From Burkholderiaceae bacterium (GTDB taxonomy: Bacteria; Pseudomonadota; Gammaproteobacteria; Burkholderiales; Burkholderiaceae_E): a stretch of DNA of 43,014 nucleotides. The position numbers and the translations under genes were made by a program. Location: positions 1 through 43,014 of the forward strand of contig JAMLIN010000037.1 in assembly GCA_023954135.1 (NCBI GenBank). Direction: 5' to 3'. Positions 17,762 to 30,302 of this stretch are shown in pieces. The notes below the pieces were generated by a model. That model made no database searches, was not told the origin of the DNA, and worked only from the letters and a program-made list of their open reading frames with translations. Position 1 is the first letter of the stretch; each line of letters opens with the position of its first letter.

Positions 17762-20113
17762 ATGGTTGAACTCGAAATCGACGGCAAGAAGGTCGAGGTG
17801 CCTCCCGGCAGCATGGTGATGCATGCCGCCAACGAGCTCGGGCTCTACATCCCGCACTTCTGCTATCACAAGAAGCTGTCGATCGCGGCCAACTGCCGGA
17901 TGTGCCTGGTCGAGGTCGAGAAGGCGCCCAAGCCGCTGCCGGCCTGCGCGACGCCGGTCACCGCCGGGATGAAGGTCTACACCCGCTCGCAGAAGGCGAT
18001 CGACGCCCAGAAGTCGGTGATGGAGTTCCTGCTCATCAACCACCCGCTCGATTGCCCGATCTGCGACCAGGGCGGCGAATGCCAGCTCCAGGATCTCGCG
18101 GTCGGCTATGGCGGTTCGGCGTCGAACTATCGCGAGGCCAAGCGCGTCGTCTTCCACAAGTCGATGGGTCCGCTGATCTCCGCCGAGGGCATGACCCGCT
18201 GCATCCATTGCACCCGCTGCGTGCGCTTCGGCCAGGAGATCGGCGGCGTGATGGAGCTCGGCATGGTCAACCGTGGCGAGAACTCCGAGATCATGAGCTT
18301 CCTCGGCCGCTCGGTGGATTCCGAGCTCTCGGGCAACATGATCGACCTCTGCCCGGTCGGCGCGCTCACCAGCAAGCCTTTCCGCTTCTCGGCGCGGGGC
18401 TGGGAGCTCACCCGTCGCCGCTCCGTCGCGGCGCATGATTCGCTTGGCTCCAACCTCGTGGTCCAGATCAAGCTCGACGAGGTCCGGCGCGTGCTCCCGC
18501 TCGAGAACGAGGACGTCAACGAGTGCTGGATATCCGACCGTGACCGCTTCTCCTACGAGGGCCTGAACGCGCCCGACCGCCTGCTCGCTCCGAAGATCAA
18601 GCACGACGGCCAGTGGCACACGGTCGACTGGGAAACCGCGCTCGCCTACGCCGGACACGCGCTCGGCAGCGTCGCCTCGCGCCACGGGGCGAAGCGTCTC
18701 GGCGGGCTCGCGTCGCCCAACGCCACCGTCGAGGAGCTCTACCTGCTGCAGAAGATGCTGCGTTGCCTCGGCTCCGACAACGTCGACTTCCGGCTTCGCC
18801 AGGCCGACACGGGTTTCGACACCGCGATCGGCGCCGTGCCCTGGCTCGGCATGCCGGTGGCCGAGGTCGACTCGCTTTCGGCCGTGTTCATGGTCGGGAT
18901 GGTCCTGCGCAAGGAGCAGCCGCTGCTCTCGGCGCGGGTGCGCCAGATCGCCAAGCGCGGCGCCGTCGTCTCCAGCCTGCACGGGTTCTCGCAGGATCTC
19001 CTCATGCCCACCGGGACGCAGCTCGTCAGCGCCCCCGATGAATGGGTCGATCGCCTGCGCGAAATCCTCGCCGCGGTCCGCGGATCCGGCTCGGCGGATT
19101 CGGCGGACAGCGGTGCGCAGCGCATCGCCGCATCGCTGCTCGCCGAAGGCCGCGCGGCGATCTGGCTCGGCATGGGGGCGCTCGCGCATCCGCGCGCCGG
19201 GGATCTGCTGCGGATCGCCGGCGAGATCGCGCAGGCCTGCGGCGGCGTGCTGGGCGTGCTCGGCGACGGCGCCAACGCGGTCGGCGGCTACCTGGCCGGC
19301 GCCACGCCGGCGGCGACCGGCGCGCTCGCCGCATCGCCGGTCGGCGGCTCCGGGCTCGCCGCGGCGGCGATGCTGGCCGAGCCGCTCGCCGGCTATCTCC
19401 TGCTCAACATCGAGCCCTCGCTCGATACCGCCGCGGGGCAGGGCGCGCTGCGTGCCCTGGCCGGCGCCGATACCGTGGTCGCGCTCACCTGCTACGAATC
19501 GCCCGACCTGCTCGAGGTCGCCGACTGCCTGCTGCCGGTGAGCCCGTTCACCGAGACCGCGGGCTGCTTCGTCAACATGGAGGGGCGCGCGCAATCCTTC
19601 AACGGCGTGGTCCGGCCGGCCGGCGAGGCGCGCCCGGCCTGGAAGGTGCTGCGGGTGCTGGCCAACCGGCTCGAGCTCGACGGCTTCGACCAGGCTTCGG
19701 CCGAAGAGGTCCGCAAAGAGGCGCTCGCCGGCGACATCGCGAGCCGTCTGGGCAATGCGGGCCGGGGAACCGCCGGCACCGGAGATACCGTTTCGGCCGA
19801 GCTGCTGCGGCTCGCCGAAGTGCCCATCTACTGGACCGATGCCCTGGTGCGTAGGGCCGAGAGCCTGCAGCGCACGGCCGATGCGAAGCCGCCGGTGGCG
19901 GGCCTCAATCCGGCGACGGCCGATCGGCTCGGGCTGGCCGACGGCGAGCTCGTCGTCGTGGCCATGGGCGCGGATCGCGCCGAGCTGCCCGTGCGGATCG
20001 ATGCCGGCGTCGCCGAGCGGGTCGTGCGCGTGCCGGCCGCCCATCCCCTGACGGCCGCCCTCGGTGCCATGGTCGGGCCCGTCACCGTCACCCGGGCCGC
20101 CGGCGCCAGCTAA
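17762..20113 (+). CDS. nuoG: NADH-quinone oxidoreductase subunit G
   Basis: 783-residue 75-kDa subunit. [2Fe-2S] N1b is bound by Cys34, Cys45, Cys48 and Cys62. A His/Cys set ([18 protein letters not shown]) binds N5, and [12 protein letters not shown] with DLCPVGAL binds N4. The Cys set that binds the extra cluster N7 in E. coli NuoG is absent; the corresponding stretch reads [12 protein letters not shown]. The C-terminal molybdopterin-oxidoreductase-like domain (from about 240) is non-catalytic in complex I and is Ala/Gly-rich here. 33 bases after nuoF. Confidence 0.96.
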   Translation: MVELEIDGKKVEVPPGSMVMHAANELGLYIPHFCYHKKLSIAANCRMCLVEVEKAPKPLPACATPVTAGMKVYTRSQKAIDAQKSVMEFLLINHPLDCPICDQGGECQLQDLAVGYGGSASNYREAKRVVFHKSMGPLISAEGMTRCIHCTRCVRFGQEIGGVMELGMVNRGENSEIMSFLGRSVDSELSGNMIDLCPVGALTSKPFRFSARGWELTRRRSVAAHDSLGSNLVVQIKLDEVRRVLPLENEDVNECWISDRDRFSYEGLNAPDRLLAPKIKHDGQWHTVDWETALAYAGHALGSVASRHGAKRLGGLASPNATVEELYLLQKMLRCLGSDNVDFRLRQADTGFDTAIGAVPWLGMPVAEVDSLSAVFMVGMVLRKEQPLLSARVRQIAKRGAVVSSLHGFSQDLLMPTGTQLVSAPDEWVDRLREILAAVRGSGSADSADSGAQRIAASLLAEGRAAIWLGMGALAHPRAGDLLRIAGEIAQACGGVLGVLGDGANAVGGYLAGATPAATGALAASPVGGSGLAAAAMLAEPLAGYLLLNIEPSLDTAAGQGALRALAGADTVVALTCYESPDLLEVADCLLPVSPFTETAGCFVNMEGRAQSFNGVVRPAGEARPAWKVLRVLANRLELDGFDQASAEEVRKEALAGDIASRLGNAGRGTAGTGDTVSAELLRLAEVPIYWTDALVRRAESLQRTADAKPPVAGLNPATADRLGLADGELVVVAMGADRAELPVRIDAGVAERVVRVPAAHPLTAALGAMVGPVTVTRAAGAS

Positions 20114-20126
20114 ACGGACGATCGCA

Positions 20127-21209
20127 ATGGACTGGATCACCTCGATCAACGAAGCGGGCAGCGGAATCCTCGGCGGCGCCTGGCCGGTCGTCTGGAACGT
20201 CATCAAGATTCTCTGCGTGATGCTGCCCCTGCTCGGTTGCGTGGCCTACCTGACGCTCTGGGAACGCAAGCTGATCGGCTACATGCACCTGCGCATCGGT
20301 CCCAACCGGGTCGGCCCGGGCGGACTGCTGCAGCCGATCGCCGATGCCCTCAAGATGATCTTCAAGGAGCTGATCGTCCCGAGCGCGGCGAGCCGCGGGC
20401 TGTACCTGCTCGGGCCGGTGATGACGATCATGCCGGCGATGGCCGCCTGGGTCGTGATCCCCTTCGGCCCGGATGCGGCGCTCGCCAACATCAACGCCGG
20501 CCTGCTCCTGCTGCTGGCGATCACCTCGGTGGAGGTCTACGGCGTGATCATCGCCGGCTGGGCCTCCAACTCGAAGTACGCCTTCCTCGGGGCGATGCGC
20601 GCGGCGGCCCAGATGGTCTCCTACGAGCTGGCGATCGGGTTCGCGCTGGTGGTCGTGCTGATGGTCTCGGGCAGCCTCAACCTGACCCAGATCGTCATGG
20701 GCCAGACCACCGGCTGGTTCGCCGACCGCGGCATCAACTTCCTGTCGTGGAACTGGCTGCCGCTGTTGCCGATCTTCGTCGTCTACGTCGTCTCGTCGGT
20801 GGCCGAGACCAACCGCCATCCGTTCGACGTCGTCGAAGGGGAGTCCGAGATCGTCGCCGGCCACATGGTCGAGTACTCGGGGATGGGTTTCGCCGTCTTC
20901 TTCCTCGCTGAATACGCGAACATGATCCTGCTCTCGGCGCTGGCCTCGATCATGTTCCTCGGCGGCTGGCAGGCACCGTTCTCGTTCCTCGAGCTCTCCT
21001 TCCTGCCGTCCTGGTTCGTGGGCTGGTTCTGGCTGTTCGCGAAGACCTTCTTCGTCGTTTCGCTGTTCGTCTGGTTCCGCGCCACGTTCCCGCGCTACCG
21101 GTACGACCAGATCATGCGGCTCGGCTGGAAGATCTTCATTCCGGTAACGCTGGTCTGGCTGGTCGTGGTCGCGATCTGGATGCAGACGCCACTGAACATC
21201 TGGCAGTAA
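20127..21209 (+). CDS. nuoH: NADH-quinone oxidoreductase subunit H
   Basis: 360-residue membrane subunit with eight or nine transmembrane helices, which forms the quinone chamber and the first part of the proton path. It has [22 protein letters not shown] near the N-terminus (residues 41-62 region), [20 protein letters not shown], and [11 protein letters not shown] near the C-terminus. The start at 20127 ([11 protein letters not shown]) has the family N-terminus; an ATG at 20064 lies inside nuoG. Confidence 0.97.
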   Translation: MDWITSINEAGSGILGGAWPVVWNVIKILCVMLPLLGCVAYLTLWERKLIGYMHLRIGPNRVGPGGLLQPIADALKMIFKELIVPSAASRGLYLLGPVMTIMPAMAAWVVIPFGPDAALANINAGLLLLLAITSVEVYGVIIAGWASNSKYAFLGAMRAAAQMVSYELAIGFALVVVLMVSGSLNLTQIVMGQTTGWFADRGINFLSWNWLPLLPIFVVYVVSSVAETNRHPFDVVEGESEIVAGHMVEYSGMGFAVFFLAEYANMILLSALASIMFLGGWQAPFSFLELSFLPSWFVGWFWLFAKTFFVVSLFVWFRATFPRYRYDQIMRLGWKIFIPVTLVWLVVVAIWMQTPLNIWQ

Positions 21210-21225
21210 CGGGGTCGACACGTTC

Positions 21226-21714
21226 ATGCAAGCCGTCAAGGATTTCTTCTCCAGCTTCATGCTGCTGGAGATGCTCAAGGGCATGAAGCTCACGGGGCGG
21301 TATTTCTTCGCCCGCAAGATCACCGTGCAGTTCCCCGAGGAAAAGACGCCGATGTCGCCGCGCTTTCGCGGCCTGCATGCCCTGCGCCGCTATCCGAACG
21401 GCGAGGAGCGCTGCATCGCCTGCAAGCTGTGCGAGGCGGTCTGCCCGGCGCTGGCGATCACCATCGAGTCGACCGAGCGCGAGGACGGCACGCGGCGCAC
21501 CACCCGCTACGACATCGACCTCACGAAGTGCATCTTCTGCGGCTTCTGCGAGGAATCCTGTCCCGTCGACTCGATCGTCGAGACGCACATCCACGAGTAC
21601 CACGGCGAGAAGCGCGGCGATCTGTACTTCACCAAGGAGATGCTGCTTGCTGTCGGCGACCGGTACGAGCGGGAGATCGCGGCCAACCGGGAGGCGGATG
21701 CCAGGTTTCGCTGA
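21226..21714 (+). CDS. nuoI: NADH-quinone oxidoreductase subunit I
   Basis: 162-residue ferredoxin-like subunit with two [4Fe-4S] clusters, N6a and N6b. Ligand sets are Cys63/66/69 with Cys112 and Cys102/105/108 with Cys73 (motifs [12 protein letters not shown] and [12 protein letters not shown]). An amphipathic N-terminal helix (1-30) probably contacts the membrane arm. 16 bases after nuoH. Confidence 0.97.
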   Translation: MQAVKDFFSSFMLLEMLKGMKLTGRYFFARKITVQFPEEKTPMSPRFRGLHALRRYPNGEERCIACKLCEAVCPALAITIESTEREDGTRRTTRYDIDLTKCIFCGFCEESCPVDSIVETHIHEYHGEKRGDLYFTKEMLLAVGDRYEREIAANREADARFR

Positions 21715-21735
21715 CCTGCGCGGAGCAAAACACCA

Positions 21736-22389
21736 ATGAGCGCATTGACCGCCCTTTTCTACGTGTTCGCCGCGATGACCGTCTTCGCGGCCCTGCGCGT
21801 GATCACCTCGAGAAACCCCGTCCATTCGGCGCTGTACCTCGTGCTGACCTTCGTCAGCGCAGCCGCGATCTGGATGATCCTCAAGGCCGAGTTCCTCGCC
21901 ATCGTCCTGGTCCTCGTCTACGTCGGGGCGGTCATGGTGCTGTTCCTGTTCGTCGTCATGATGCTCGACGTCAACATGGATTCCGGCGGCCGCGGCTTCT
22001 GGCGAAGCTCGGTCGCGGTCTTCGTGGGCCTGGCCGTCGCGCTCGAGCTCGCCGCCGTGCTCTTCCTGCATTTCAAGGGCGCATCGATCGTCGATGCGCC
22101 GCCGCTGCCGGCCGACTACGACAACACCAAGGCGCTCGGCGCCCTGCTCTACACCGAGTACGTCTATCCCTTCGAGCTGGCCGCCGTGCTGCTGCTGGTG
22201 GCCATCGTCGCGGCCATCGCGCTGACCCTGCGCCGGCGCAAGGACGTCCGCTACAACGATCCCTCCCGGGCGGTGCGTACCCGGGCCGCCGACCGCCTGC
22301 GCGTGGTCAGCATGGCGCCGGTACCTCGCGCCGAGGCGGCTCCCGACACACCCGCCGCGGATGCCGCCGACGGAGGCCCTGCCAAGTGA
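21736..22389 (+). CDS. nuoJ: NADH-quinone oxidoreductase subunit J
   Basis: 217-residue membrane subunit with five hydrophobic segments. The family stretch [20 protein letters not shown] (about 57-76) contains the helix distorted in the proton path. The C-terminal 50 residues are hydrophilic and Ala/Arg-rich. The stop overlaps the GTG start of nuoK (GTGA). Confidence 0.96.
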   Translation: MSALTALFYVFAAMTVFAALRVITSRNPVHSALYLVLTFVSAAAIWMILKAEFLAIVLVLVYVGAVMVLFLFVVMMLDVNMDSGGRGFWRSSVAVFVGLAVALELAAVLFLHFKGASIVDAPPLPADYDNTKALGALLYTEYVYPFELAAVLLLVAIVAAIALTLRRRKDVRYNDPSRAVRTRAADRLRVVSMAPVPRAEAAPDTPAADAADGGPAK

Positions 22390-22694
22390 CGCTCAGCCTC
22401 GCCCATTTCCTCGCGCTCGGCGCGATCCTGTTCACGCTGTCGGTGGTCGGGATCTTCCTGAACCGGCGCAACGTCATCGTCATGCTGATGTCGATCGAGC
22501 TGATGCTGCTCGCGGTGAACATGAACTTCATCGCGTTCTCGCACTTCCTCGGCGACGCCGCCGGGCAGGTGTTCGTGTTCTTCATCATGACGGTGGCCGC
22601 GGCCGAGTCCGCGATCGGGCTGGCCATCCTGGTCGTGTTGTTCCGCAAGCTCGATACGGTCGATGCCCAAGAGCTCGACAGCCTGAAAGGATGA
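22386..22694 (+). CDS. nuoK: NADH-quinone oxidoreductase subunit K
   Basis: 102-residue membrane subunit with three transmembrane helices, related to Mrp antiporter subunit MrpC. Conserved membrane Glu residues lie in [13 protein letters not shown] and in [12 protein letters not shown]. The start is GTG at 22386, overlapping the nuoJ stop by four bases; no ATG fits the family length. Confidence 0.96.
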   Translation: MTLSLAHFLALGAILFTLSVVGIFLNRRNVIVMLMSIELMLLAVNMNFIAFSHFLGDAAGQVFVFFIMTVAAAESAIGLAILVVLFRKLDTVDAQELDSLKG

Positions 22695-22701
22695 CAGGGG
22701 C

Positions 22702-24741
<2,040 letters not shown>

Positions 24742-24779
24742 GAACCTGAGCGGAACAGACAACAAGCGACGATCCGACG

Positions 24780-26261
24780 ATGACAGTGTTCCCCTATCTC
24801 AGTGCGGCGATCTGGATTCCGATCCTGTGCGGCGTCCTGGTGCTCGCGATCGGCGCCGATCGCAATGCCAGCCTGGTGCGCGGCATTTCGCTGGTCGGAT
24901 CCGTCCTGGGCTTCCTCGTGACCCTGCCGCTCGCCTTCGGGTTCGACCGCTCGAGCAGTGCCCTGCAGTTCGTCGAGAAGCACGTCTGGATCGAGCGCCT
25001 CGCGATCCACTACCACCTCGGCGTGGACGGGCTGTCGATCTGGTTCGTGGTGCTCACGGCGTTCATCACCGTCATCGTGGTGGTCGCGGCCTGGGAGGTG
25101 ATCCAGGACCGGGTGGCGCAGTACATGGCTGCGTTCCTGATCCTCTCGGGCCTGATGATCGGGGTCTTCGCGGCGGTCGACGGGCTGCTCTTCTACATCT
25201 TCTTCGAGGCCACCCTGATCCCGATGTACGTGATCATCGGCGCCTGGGGCGGCCCCAACCGGGTCTACGCCGCGTTCAAGTTCTTCCTCTACACGCTGCT
25301 CGGCTCGCTGCTCACCCTGGTGGCGCTCATCTACCTCTACAGCCAGTCCGGCTCGTTCTCGATTCCCGACTGGCACCAGCTCCCGCTGTCGATGCGCGAG
25401 CAGACCCTGATCTTCTTCGCCTTCCTGCTCGCCTTCGCGGTCAAGGTGCCGATGTGGCCGGTGCACACCTGGCTGCCCGATGCCCACGTCGAGGCGCCGA
25501 CCGGCGGCTCGGTGGTGCTGGCGGCCATCATGCTCAAGCTCGGCGCCTACGGCTTCATCCGCTTCTCGCTGCCGATCGCGCCGGATGCCAGCCATGAATA
25601 CGCCAACCTGATGATCGCGCTCTCGCTGGTGGCGATCGTCTACATCGGCCTGGTCGCGCTGGTCCAGTCCGACATGAAGAAGCTGGTCGCCTACTCGTCC
25701 ATTGCCCACATGGGCTTCGTGACGCTGGGCTTCTTCATGTTCAACACCCTCGGCGTGCAGGGCGCGATCGTGCAGATGATCTCGCACGGCTTCATCTCGG
25801 GGGCGATGTTCCTGTGCATCGGCGTGCTCTACGACCGCCTGCACTCGCGCAACATCGCCGACTACGGCGGGGTGGTGAACACCATGCCGAAATTCGCAGC
25901 CCTCTGGATGCTGTTCTCGATGGCCAACGCGGGCCTGCCGGCGACCTCCGGCTTCGTCGGCGAGTTCATGGTCATCCTGGCTGCCGTCGACTTCAACTTC
26001 TGGGTGGCGGCAGCCGCTGCCACCACCCTGATCTGGGGTGCGGCCTATTCGCTCTGGATGTACAAGCGGGTCGTGTTCGGCGCCGTCGCCAACGACAAGG
26101 TCGCGGCGCTGACCGACATCGGCCGCCGCGAATTCTGGATGCTGATGTCGCTGGCGGTCTTCGTCATCGCGATGGGCGTCTATCCGAAGCCCGTCACCGA
26201 CGTGACCAATGCCTCGGTCGATGCGCTGCTCAAGCACGTGGCCGTCTCGAAGATCAAATGA
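24780..26261 (+). CDS. nuoM: NADH-quinone oxidoreductase subunit M
   Basis: 493-residue antiporter-like proton-pumping subunit with about 14 transmembrane helices. The conserved Glu in [18 protein letters not shown], the motif [21 protein letters not shown] and SSIAHMGFV are all visible. It starts 38 bases after nuoL, the longest gap in the second half of the operon. Its stop overlaps the nuoN start (ATGA). Confidence 0.97.
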   Translation: MTVFPYLSAAIWIPILCGVLVLAIGADRNASLVRGISLVGSVLGFLVTLPLAFGFDRSSSALQFVEKHVWIERLAIHYHLGVDGLSIWFVVLTAFITVIVVVAAWEVIQDRVAQYMAAFLILSGLMIGVFAAVDGLLFYIFFEATLIPMYVIIGAWGGPNRVYAAFKFFLYTLLGSLLTLVALIYLYSQSGSFSIPDWHQLPLSMREQTLIFFAFLLAFAVKVPMWPVHTWLPDAHVEAPTGGSVVLAAIMLKLGAYGFIRFSLPIAPDASHEYANLMIALSLVAIVYIGLVALVQSDMKKLVAYSSIAHMGFVTLGFFMFNTLGVQGAIVQMISHGFISGAMFLCIGVLYDRLHSRNIADYGGVVNTMPKFAALWMLFSMANAGLPATSGFVGEFMVILAAVDFNFWVAAAAATTLIWGAAYSLWMYKRVVFGAVANDKVAALTDIGRREFWMLMSLAVFVIAMGVYPKPVTDVTNASVDALLKHVAVSKIK

Positions 26262-27736
26262 GCATCATGGACAACACCAATCTGCTCGCAGCCCTGCCGG
26301 AGATCGTGCTGCTGGTCGGGGCCTGCATGGTGATCATGGCCGACGTCCTGCAGTCCGAGACGCGGCGGATCTCGATCGATCGGCTCGCGCTCGGCGTGCT
26401 GCTCTTCCCGTTCATCGCCACCGTCTGGCAGTTCGACTGGCCCGCCCAGTACGCGTTCTCGGGCATGTACGTGCTGGACGACCTCAGCAACCTGCTCAAG
26501 CTGTGCAGCTACGCGGCGGTGGCGGCGACCATCGTCTATGCGCGCCATTACGACCTCGACCGCGGGCTGCGGCGGGGCGAGTTCTACGGCCTGGCGCTCT
26601 TCGCTCTGCTGGGCCAGATGGTGATGATCTCGGCCTCGAGCCTGCTCACCATCTATATGGGCCTCGAGCTGATGTCGCTGTCCTTCTATGCGATGTGCGG
26701 GCTGCGCCAGGACGGTAACCGCCCGATCGAGGCGGCGATGAAGTACTTCGTGCTGGGCGCGCTGGCCTCGGGCTTCCTGCTCTACGGCATGTCGATGCTC
26801 TATGGCGGCGCCGGCGACCTGTCGCTGGCCGGCATCGCTCGCGCGTTCGGGGATGCCCAGACCAACAGCGGGGTGCTGATGTTCGGCACGGTGTTCATCG
26901 TCGCCGGCCTTGCGTTCAAGCTGGGGGCGGTGCCGTTCCACATGTGGCTGCCCGACGTCTATCACGGCACGCCCACCTCGGTGACGCTCTTCATCGCCGG
27001 CGCGCCCAAGCTCGCCGCCTTCGCGATCGCCTTCCGGCTGCTGGTCGAGGGGCTCACGGACGTGGCGTTCGACTGGCAGCAGATGCTGATGGTGCTGGCC
27101 GTGCTGTCGCTGGCCGTGGGCAACATCGTCGCGATCGCGCAGACCAACTTCAAGCGCATGCTCGCCTACTCGACCATCTCGCAGGTGGGCTTCGTGCTGC
27201 TGGGCCTGCTCTCGGGCGTGGTGCCGGGGCGCGACGACGTGGCGGCCGCCGCCTACAGCTCGGCGCTCTTCTACATGCTGATCTACGTGCTCACCACCCT
27301 GGGCACCTTCGGCGTGATCCAGATCCTCGCCCGCAAGGGTTTCGAGTGCGAGGAGATCGCCGACCTGCGCGGCCTCAACCGGCGCAGCCCGCTGCTCGCC
27401 GGGGTCCTGCTGATCCTGATGTTCTCGCTGGCCGGCATTCCGCCGACCGCCGGCTTCATCGCCAAGCTGACGGTGCTCGAGGCGGTGATCGATGCCGGCC
27501 ATGTCTGGCTCGCGGTCTTCGCCGTGATGATGTCCCTGGTGGGCGCCTTCTACTACATCCGGGTGGTGAAGGTCGCGTACTTCGACGAGCCGGCCGGCCA
27601 GGATCCGATCATCATGGGTTCCGATGCCCGGGTTCTTTTCGGCCTGAACGGAGCGGCGGTGCTGCTGCTGGGCATCATCCCGGGCGGGCTCATCGCGGTC
27701 TGCCTGGAGGTGATCCGGCAGGCCATGGCCACCTAG
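26258..27736 (+). CDS. nuoN: NADH-quinone oxidoreductase subunit N
   Basis: 492-residue antiporter-like proton-pumping subunit, the last gene of the nuo operon. Signatures are [37 protein letters not shown] and [13 protein letters not shown]. The ATG at 26258 overlaps the nuoM stop; a longer frame reaching back into nuoM is not real. A small DUF2818 gene that often follows nuoN in Burkholderiales is absent; a NUDIX gene follows instead after 31 bases. Confidence 0.97.
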   Translation: MSIMDNTNLLAALPEIVLLVGACMVIMADVLQSETRRISIDRLALGVLLFPFIATVWQFDWPAQYAFSGMYVLDDLSNLLKLCSYAAVAATIVYARHYDLDRGLRRGEFYGLALFALLGQMVMISASSLLTIYMGLELMSLSFYAMCGLRQDGNRPIEAAMKYFVLGALASGFLLYGMSMLYGGAGDLSLAGIARAFGDAQTNSGVLMFGTVFIVAGLAFKLGAVPFHMWLPDVYHGTPTSVTLFIAGAPKLAAFAIAFRLLVEGLTDVAFDWQQMLMVLAVLSLAVGNIVAIAQTNFKRMLAYSTISQVGFVLLGLLSGVVPGRDDVAAAAYSSALFYMLIYVLTTLGTFGVIQILARKGFECEEIADLRGLNRRSPLLAGVLLILMFSLAGIPPTAGFIAKLTVLEAVIDAGHVWLAVFAVMMSLVGAFYYIRVVKVAYFDEPAGQDPIIMGSDARVLFGLNGAAVLLLGIIPGGLIAVCLEVIRQAMAT

Positions 27737-27767
27737 CGTCGGCAGTCCGACGCAAGCCGAGGGCAGG

Positions 27768-28355
27768 GTGGGCGATCGCCGCGACCTGAGCGAATCGACG
27801 CTCGCCGAGGAGATCGTCTACGAAGGCAAGTTCCTGCGGGTGCGGCGAGACCTCGCCCGCACACCCGACGGCGGCGAGACCATCCGCGAGTACATCCTGC
27901 ATCCGGGTGCGGCGGCAATGGTGCCCTTCGATGCCGATGGGCGCATCCTCGTCGAATGGCAGTACCGCTACCCGCGGCGCGAGCATTTCATCGAGATCCC
28001 CGCCGGCAAGCTCGATCCCGGCGAGTCCTTCCTCGATGCGGCGCGCCGCGAGCTCGTCGAGGAGACCGGCTACGCCGCCGCCGAATGGGCGCCGCTCACC
28101 ACGATCCATCCGGCGATCGGCTTCGCCGACGAACGGATCGACATTTTCCTGTGCCGCGACCTCGAGCGCAGGGCGCAGCAGCTCGACCAGGGCGAGTTCG
28201 TCGACATCGAGTTCGTCGGCCTCGGCTGGCTGGTGGATGAGCTGCGCGCCGGCCGGCTCACCGACGTCAAGACCCAGATCGCGGTGCACTGGGTCGAGCG
28301 CATCGTAAGCGGGGCATGGCCCTGGCCGGCCTTCGAGCGCTTCGGGTCGGGCTAG
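27768..28355 (+). CDS. NUDIX hydrolase, ADP-ribose pyrophosphatase-like
   Basis: 195-residue NUDIX hydrolase. The NUDIX box GX5EX7REUXEEXGU is intact at residues 80-102 (starts GKLDPGES and ends VEETGY; E95, E98 and E99 bind metal). The preceding EWQYRYPRREHFIEIPAG is typical of the ADP-ribose pyrophosphatase (NudF) subgroup, which breaks down ADP-ribose to AMP and ribose 5-phosphate. The start is GTG at 27768, with GAGGGCAG just upstream. It follows nuoN by 31 bases and may be co-transcribed. Substrate is inferred from subgroup similarity only. Confidence 0.92.
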   Translation: MGDRRDLSESTLAEEIVYEGKFLRVRRDLARTPDGGETIREYILHPGAAAMVPFDADGRILVEWQYRYPRREHFIEIPAGKLDPGESFLDAARRELVEETGYAAAEWAPLTTIHPAIGFADERIDIFLCRDLERRAQQLDQGEFVDIEFVGLGWLVDELRAGRLTDVKTQIAVHWVERIVSGAWPWPAFERFGSG

Positions 28356-28358
28356 AAT
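28353..28358 (+). promoter_or_regulatory. probable -10 of the tRNA-Ser promoter
   Basis: TAGAAT at 28353-28358 overlaps the NUDIX stop codon and lies 16 bases before tRNA-Ser. No good -35 hexamer was found at the matching distance. Confidence 0.45.
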
Positions 28359-28373
28359 CATCGGCGCAGGAAC

Positions 28374-28463
28374 GGTGGGTTGGCCGAGCGGTCGAAGGCA
28401 CTAGTCTTGAAAACTAGCAAGGGGGCAACCTCTTCCAGGGTTCGAATCCCTGACCCACCGCCA
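28374..28463 (+). tRNA. tRNA-Ser (anticodon UGA)
   Basis: Class II tRNA of 90 nt with encoded CCA. The acceptor stem GGTGGGT pairs with ACCCACC (28453-28459). The anticodon stem CTAGT/ACTAG encloses loop CTTGAAA, anticodon TGA. The long variable arm and the GGTTCGAATCC T-arm are intact. It marks the boundary between the conserved nuo block and a variable region. Confidence 0.97.
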
Positions 28464-28475
28464 TCCTGGCCTGTT

Positions 28476-28904
28476 CTACCCGGCCTGACGGCGACGATAG
28501 GTGAGCGCTATGGCGAGGCACGACGCAAGCGGCTTCGTCGGCAGCGGAGAGGTCGGGTCGAGCAGGATCGCCCTGTTCCCCTGATAGAGGAACGTCTCAG
28601 GAAATCGGGCCCGGAAGGTTACGACCAGGCTGGTGCGGCAGTTGAACAGCACGGCACCCACGCCTTCCGGCGATTTCGGCCGGCCGAGCCGGATAGTGCT
28701 GCCGCTGCCCGTCGCGCCGGTGAGATAGGCGGGCTCGCCCCATTTCAGCGTCTCGGTCAGCGGCCCGACGCCGGCGGTTTCCGCAGCCGTCGCGAAGATC
28801 AGCTTTCGCACCTCCAGAAGACGTAGACGGACGGGCTCGGGGAACGCGACAAAGGCCGCCGCGACTTCAGCGGGGATAGCGGGGGGCTCCGGGTTGCGCC
28901 ACAT
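28476..28904 (-). CDS. DUF1801 domain protein
   Basis: 142-residue protein with a DUF1801 (YdhG-like) fold: an N-terminal helical part (VRLRLLEVRKLIFATAAET), the motif ETLKWGEPAYLT, then a beta-rich part and a closing Arg-rich helix (CLAIALTYRRRQAG). No catalytic residues are known for this family. The start at 28904 overlaps the stop of the upstream AraC-type gene (TAATG), so the two form a coupled pair. It converges on tRNA-Ser with a 12-base gap. Similar DUF1801 / GyrI-like pairs occur as accessory genes in other bacteria (recalled, not checked). Confidence 0.82.
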   Translation of the reverse strand: MWRNPEPPAIPAEVAAAFVAFPEPVRLRLLEVRKLIFATAAETAGVGPLTETLKWGEPAYLTGATGSGSTIRLGRPKSPEGVGAVLFNCRTSLVVTFRARFPETFLYQGNRAILLDPTSPLPTKPLASCLAIALTYRRRQAG

Positions 28905-29761
28905 TACGGTGCTCTCAGCGGCAGATGAATGTCGGTGATGAGTTCGTTCGGCGCGACCTGTTGCGGGCTGTTGAGATAGGCTTCGAACATCGGGGTATCG
29001 TCCGGCTCGTGGCCGGATTGCGGAAGCCACGCGCCGAGCAGCCAGCGATAGGCGCCTTTCATATCGGCATAGGGGCCTTGGTAACGCAGTCGCGCATAGA
29101 GCCCACCGCGTAGAGTCGCCTCCTCGATTGGCGGTGCCAGCGCGACGCCATCGGCAACCGGGGAACAAGCGCGCGAACGCAGGTTCTCGACCGGCACGAG
29201 GTCGGGATCGTCGTAGAACACAGCCAGCATCCGCTGGTCCGGCGCCGCGATCTCCTGTGTTGCAAGCACGGTGAATAACCGCCCCATCGCGTGGTCGATT
29301 TGCATGTAGGCGCCCGCATGGGCGATGCTGGCGCAGCGTACTGCGGCGAGCGTTTCCACCGCAACGGGAAACCCTGCTCCGTCTTCGGCCTGCAAGGCAG
29401 CTTTGAACGCAGCGTGGCTGCCGGTTGCGCGGTAGGCGGCCGGGCTCTTGCCATACGCCTCTTTGAAGGCGCGCCCGAAGGCGTCGGTCGAGCCGTATCC
29501 GGCGCGCCCCGCGATCGCGTCGAAGGCCATGTCCGAGTTGGCCAGCCGATCCGCTGCCCGCGAAAGCCGTAGCCGCCTGATCGTCGCGGTGATGGTTTCG
29601 CCGCGCATGGCAGCGTAGATTCTGTGCCAGTGATAGGGCGAAAGACAGGCGATCCCGGCCAGATCGTCGAAGCGGATGTCCTCCTCGAGATGCGCGTAGA
29701 TGTGGTCGACAACCCGATTCAAGCGGGTCTCATAGCTTGCTTTCGTTCTCGATGTGCTCAT
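28904..29761 (-). CDS. AraC-family regulator with GyrI-like effector domain
   Basis: 285-residue transcription factor. The N-terminal AraC helix-turn-helix pair spans about residues 8-105 (DLAGIACLSPYHWHRIYAAM and IAGRAGYGSTDAFGRAFKEAYG). The C-terminal GyrI-like ligand-binding domain covers about 125-283, as in Rob and SbmC-type proteins that bind hydrophobic ligands. The ATG at 29761 is preferred; an in-frame GTG at 29788 would add nine residues. It is coupled to the downstream DUF1801 gene. It lies between tRNA-Ser and a truncated sodB, so it is likely to be an acquired cassette. Targets are unknown, probably including itself. Confidence 0.88.
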   Translation of the reverse strand: MSTSRTKASYETRLNRVVDHIYAHLEEDIRFDDLAGIACLSPYHWHRIYAAMRGETITATIRRLRLSRAADRLANSDMAFDAIAGRAGYGSTDAFGRAFKEAYGKSPAAYRATGSHAAFKAALQAEDGAGFPVAVETLAAVRCASIAHAGAYMQIDHAMGRLFTVLATQEIAAPDQRMLAVFYDDPDLVPVENLRSRACSPVADGVALAPPIEEATLRGGLYARLRYQGPYADMKGAYRWLLGAWLPQSGHEPDDTPMFEAYLNSPQQVAPNELITDIHLPLRAP

Positions 29762-29911
29762 TGCAGTCGTCCAGTTCCGATGCAGCACGATGGCACAACC
29801 GGGTCGACAAATCTTGCGGAGTTCACCCGTCAGCAGTGGCTAGCAACGGATTGTCTCTCCGCCGATGCAGAACGCTGGAACGCGGTCGAAACCAGAGGGC
29901 CGTTCTCTAGG

Positions 29912-29929
29912 AATTTCTGGTCCGAAATT
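29912..29929. repeat. short inverted repeat at the edge of the sodB remnant
   Basis: AATTTC (29912-29917), six bases, GAAATT (29924-29929). It sits immediately left of where superoxide dismutase homology begins (about 29932), in a stretch (29789-29931) with no supportable gene. It may mark a recombination junction; the arms are short and could be chance. Confidence 0.3.
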
Positions 29930-29931
29930 GC

Positions 29932-30270
29932 CCGGGCAGGTCACTGGCTCGCGCGATCGATGCCGAGCTGGGCGGCAACGCCGCCTTCAGGGATGCCTTC
30001 ACCAAGGCGGCGCTGACGCGCTTCGGCAGCGGATGGGCCTGGCTCAGTGTCGATCCGCAGGGACGCCTGGTGGTGGAGAGTACCGCCAACCAGGACAGCC
30101 CGCTGATGAAGGGAATCTCGTCGGGCAATACGCCGATCCTCGGCCTGGACGTGTGGGAGCACGCCTACTATCTCAAGTACCAGAACCGCCGGCCGGAATA
30201 CATCGCGGCGTTCTACAACGTCATCGACTGGGCCGAGGTCTCGCGGCGCTACGCGCAAGCGCGCCGCTGA
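29932..30270 (+). pseudogene. sodB: 5'-truncated iron superoxide dismutase
   Basis: The frame encodes only the C-terminal half of an Fe-type superoxide dismutase. Homology starts near [12 protein letters not shown] and runs through [23 protein letters not shown] and [18 protein letters not shown] to the normal C-terminus. The Asp and His metal ligands of DVWEH are kept. The N-terminal helical domain with the other two His ligands is missing, and an in-frame TAG lies at 29908-29910. An internal GTG/ATG could start a 66-residue fragment, but it could not bind iron. The break coincides with the adjoining AraC/DUF1801 cassette. A functional enzyme from this gene is not expected. Confidence 0.88.
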
Positions 30271-30302
30271 GGGTCATCCGCGCAAAGTGGTCGACCGGAT
30301 GC

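Noticed and set aside
16352-20206. Very long open frame (over 1,200 codons) on the minus strand opposite nuoF-nuoG
   Set aside because: It is antisense to two certain complex I genes, has no recognisable domain, and is rich in Arg, His, Gly and Asp, as expected of a GC-rich shadow frame.
28440-29945. tRNA-Ser as an island attachment site with a flanking direct repeat
   Set aside because: I looked for a copy of the tRNA 3' end between the cassette and the sodB remnant and did not find one; no integrase is present.
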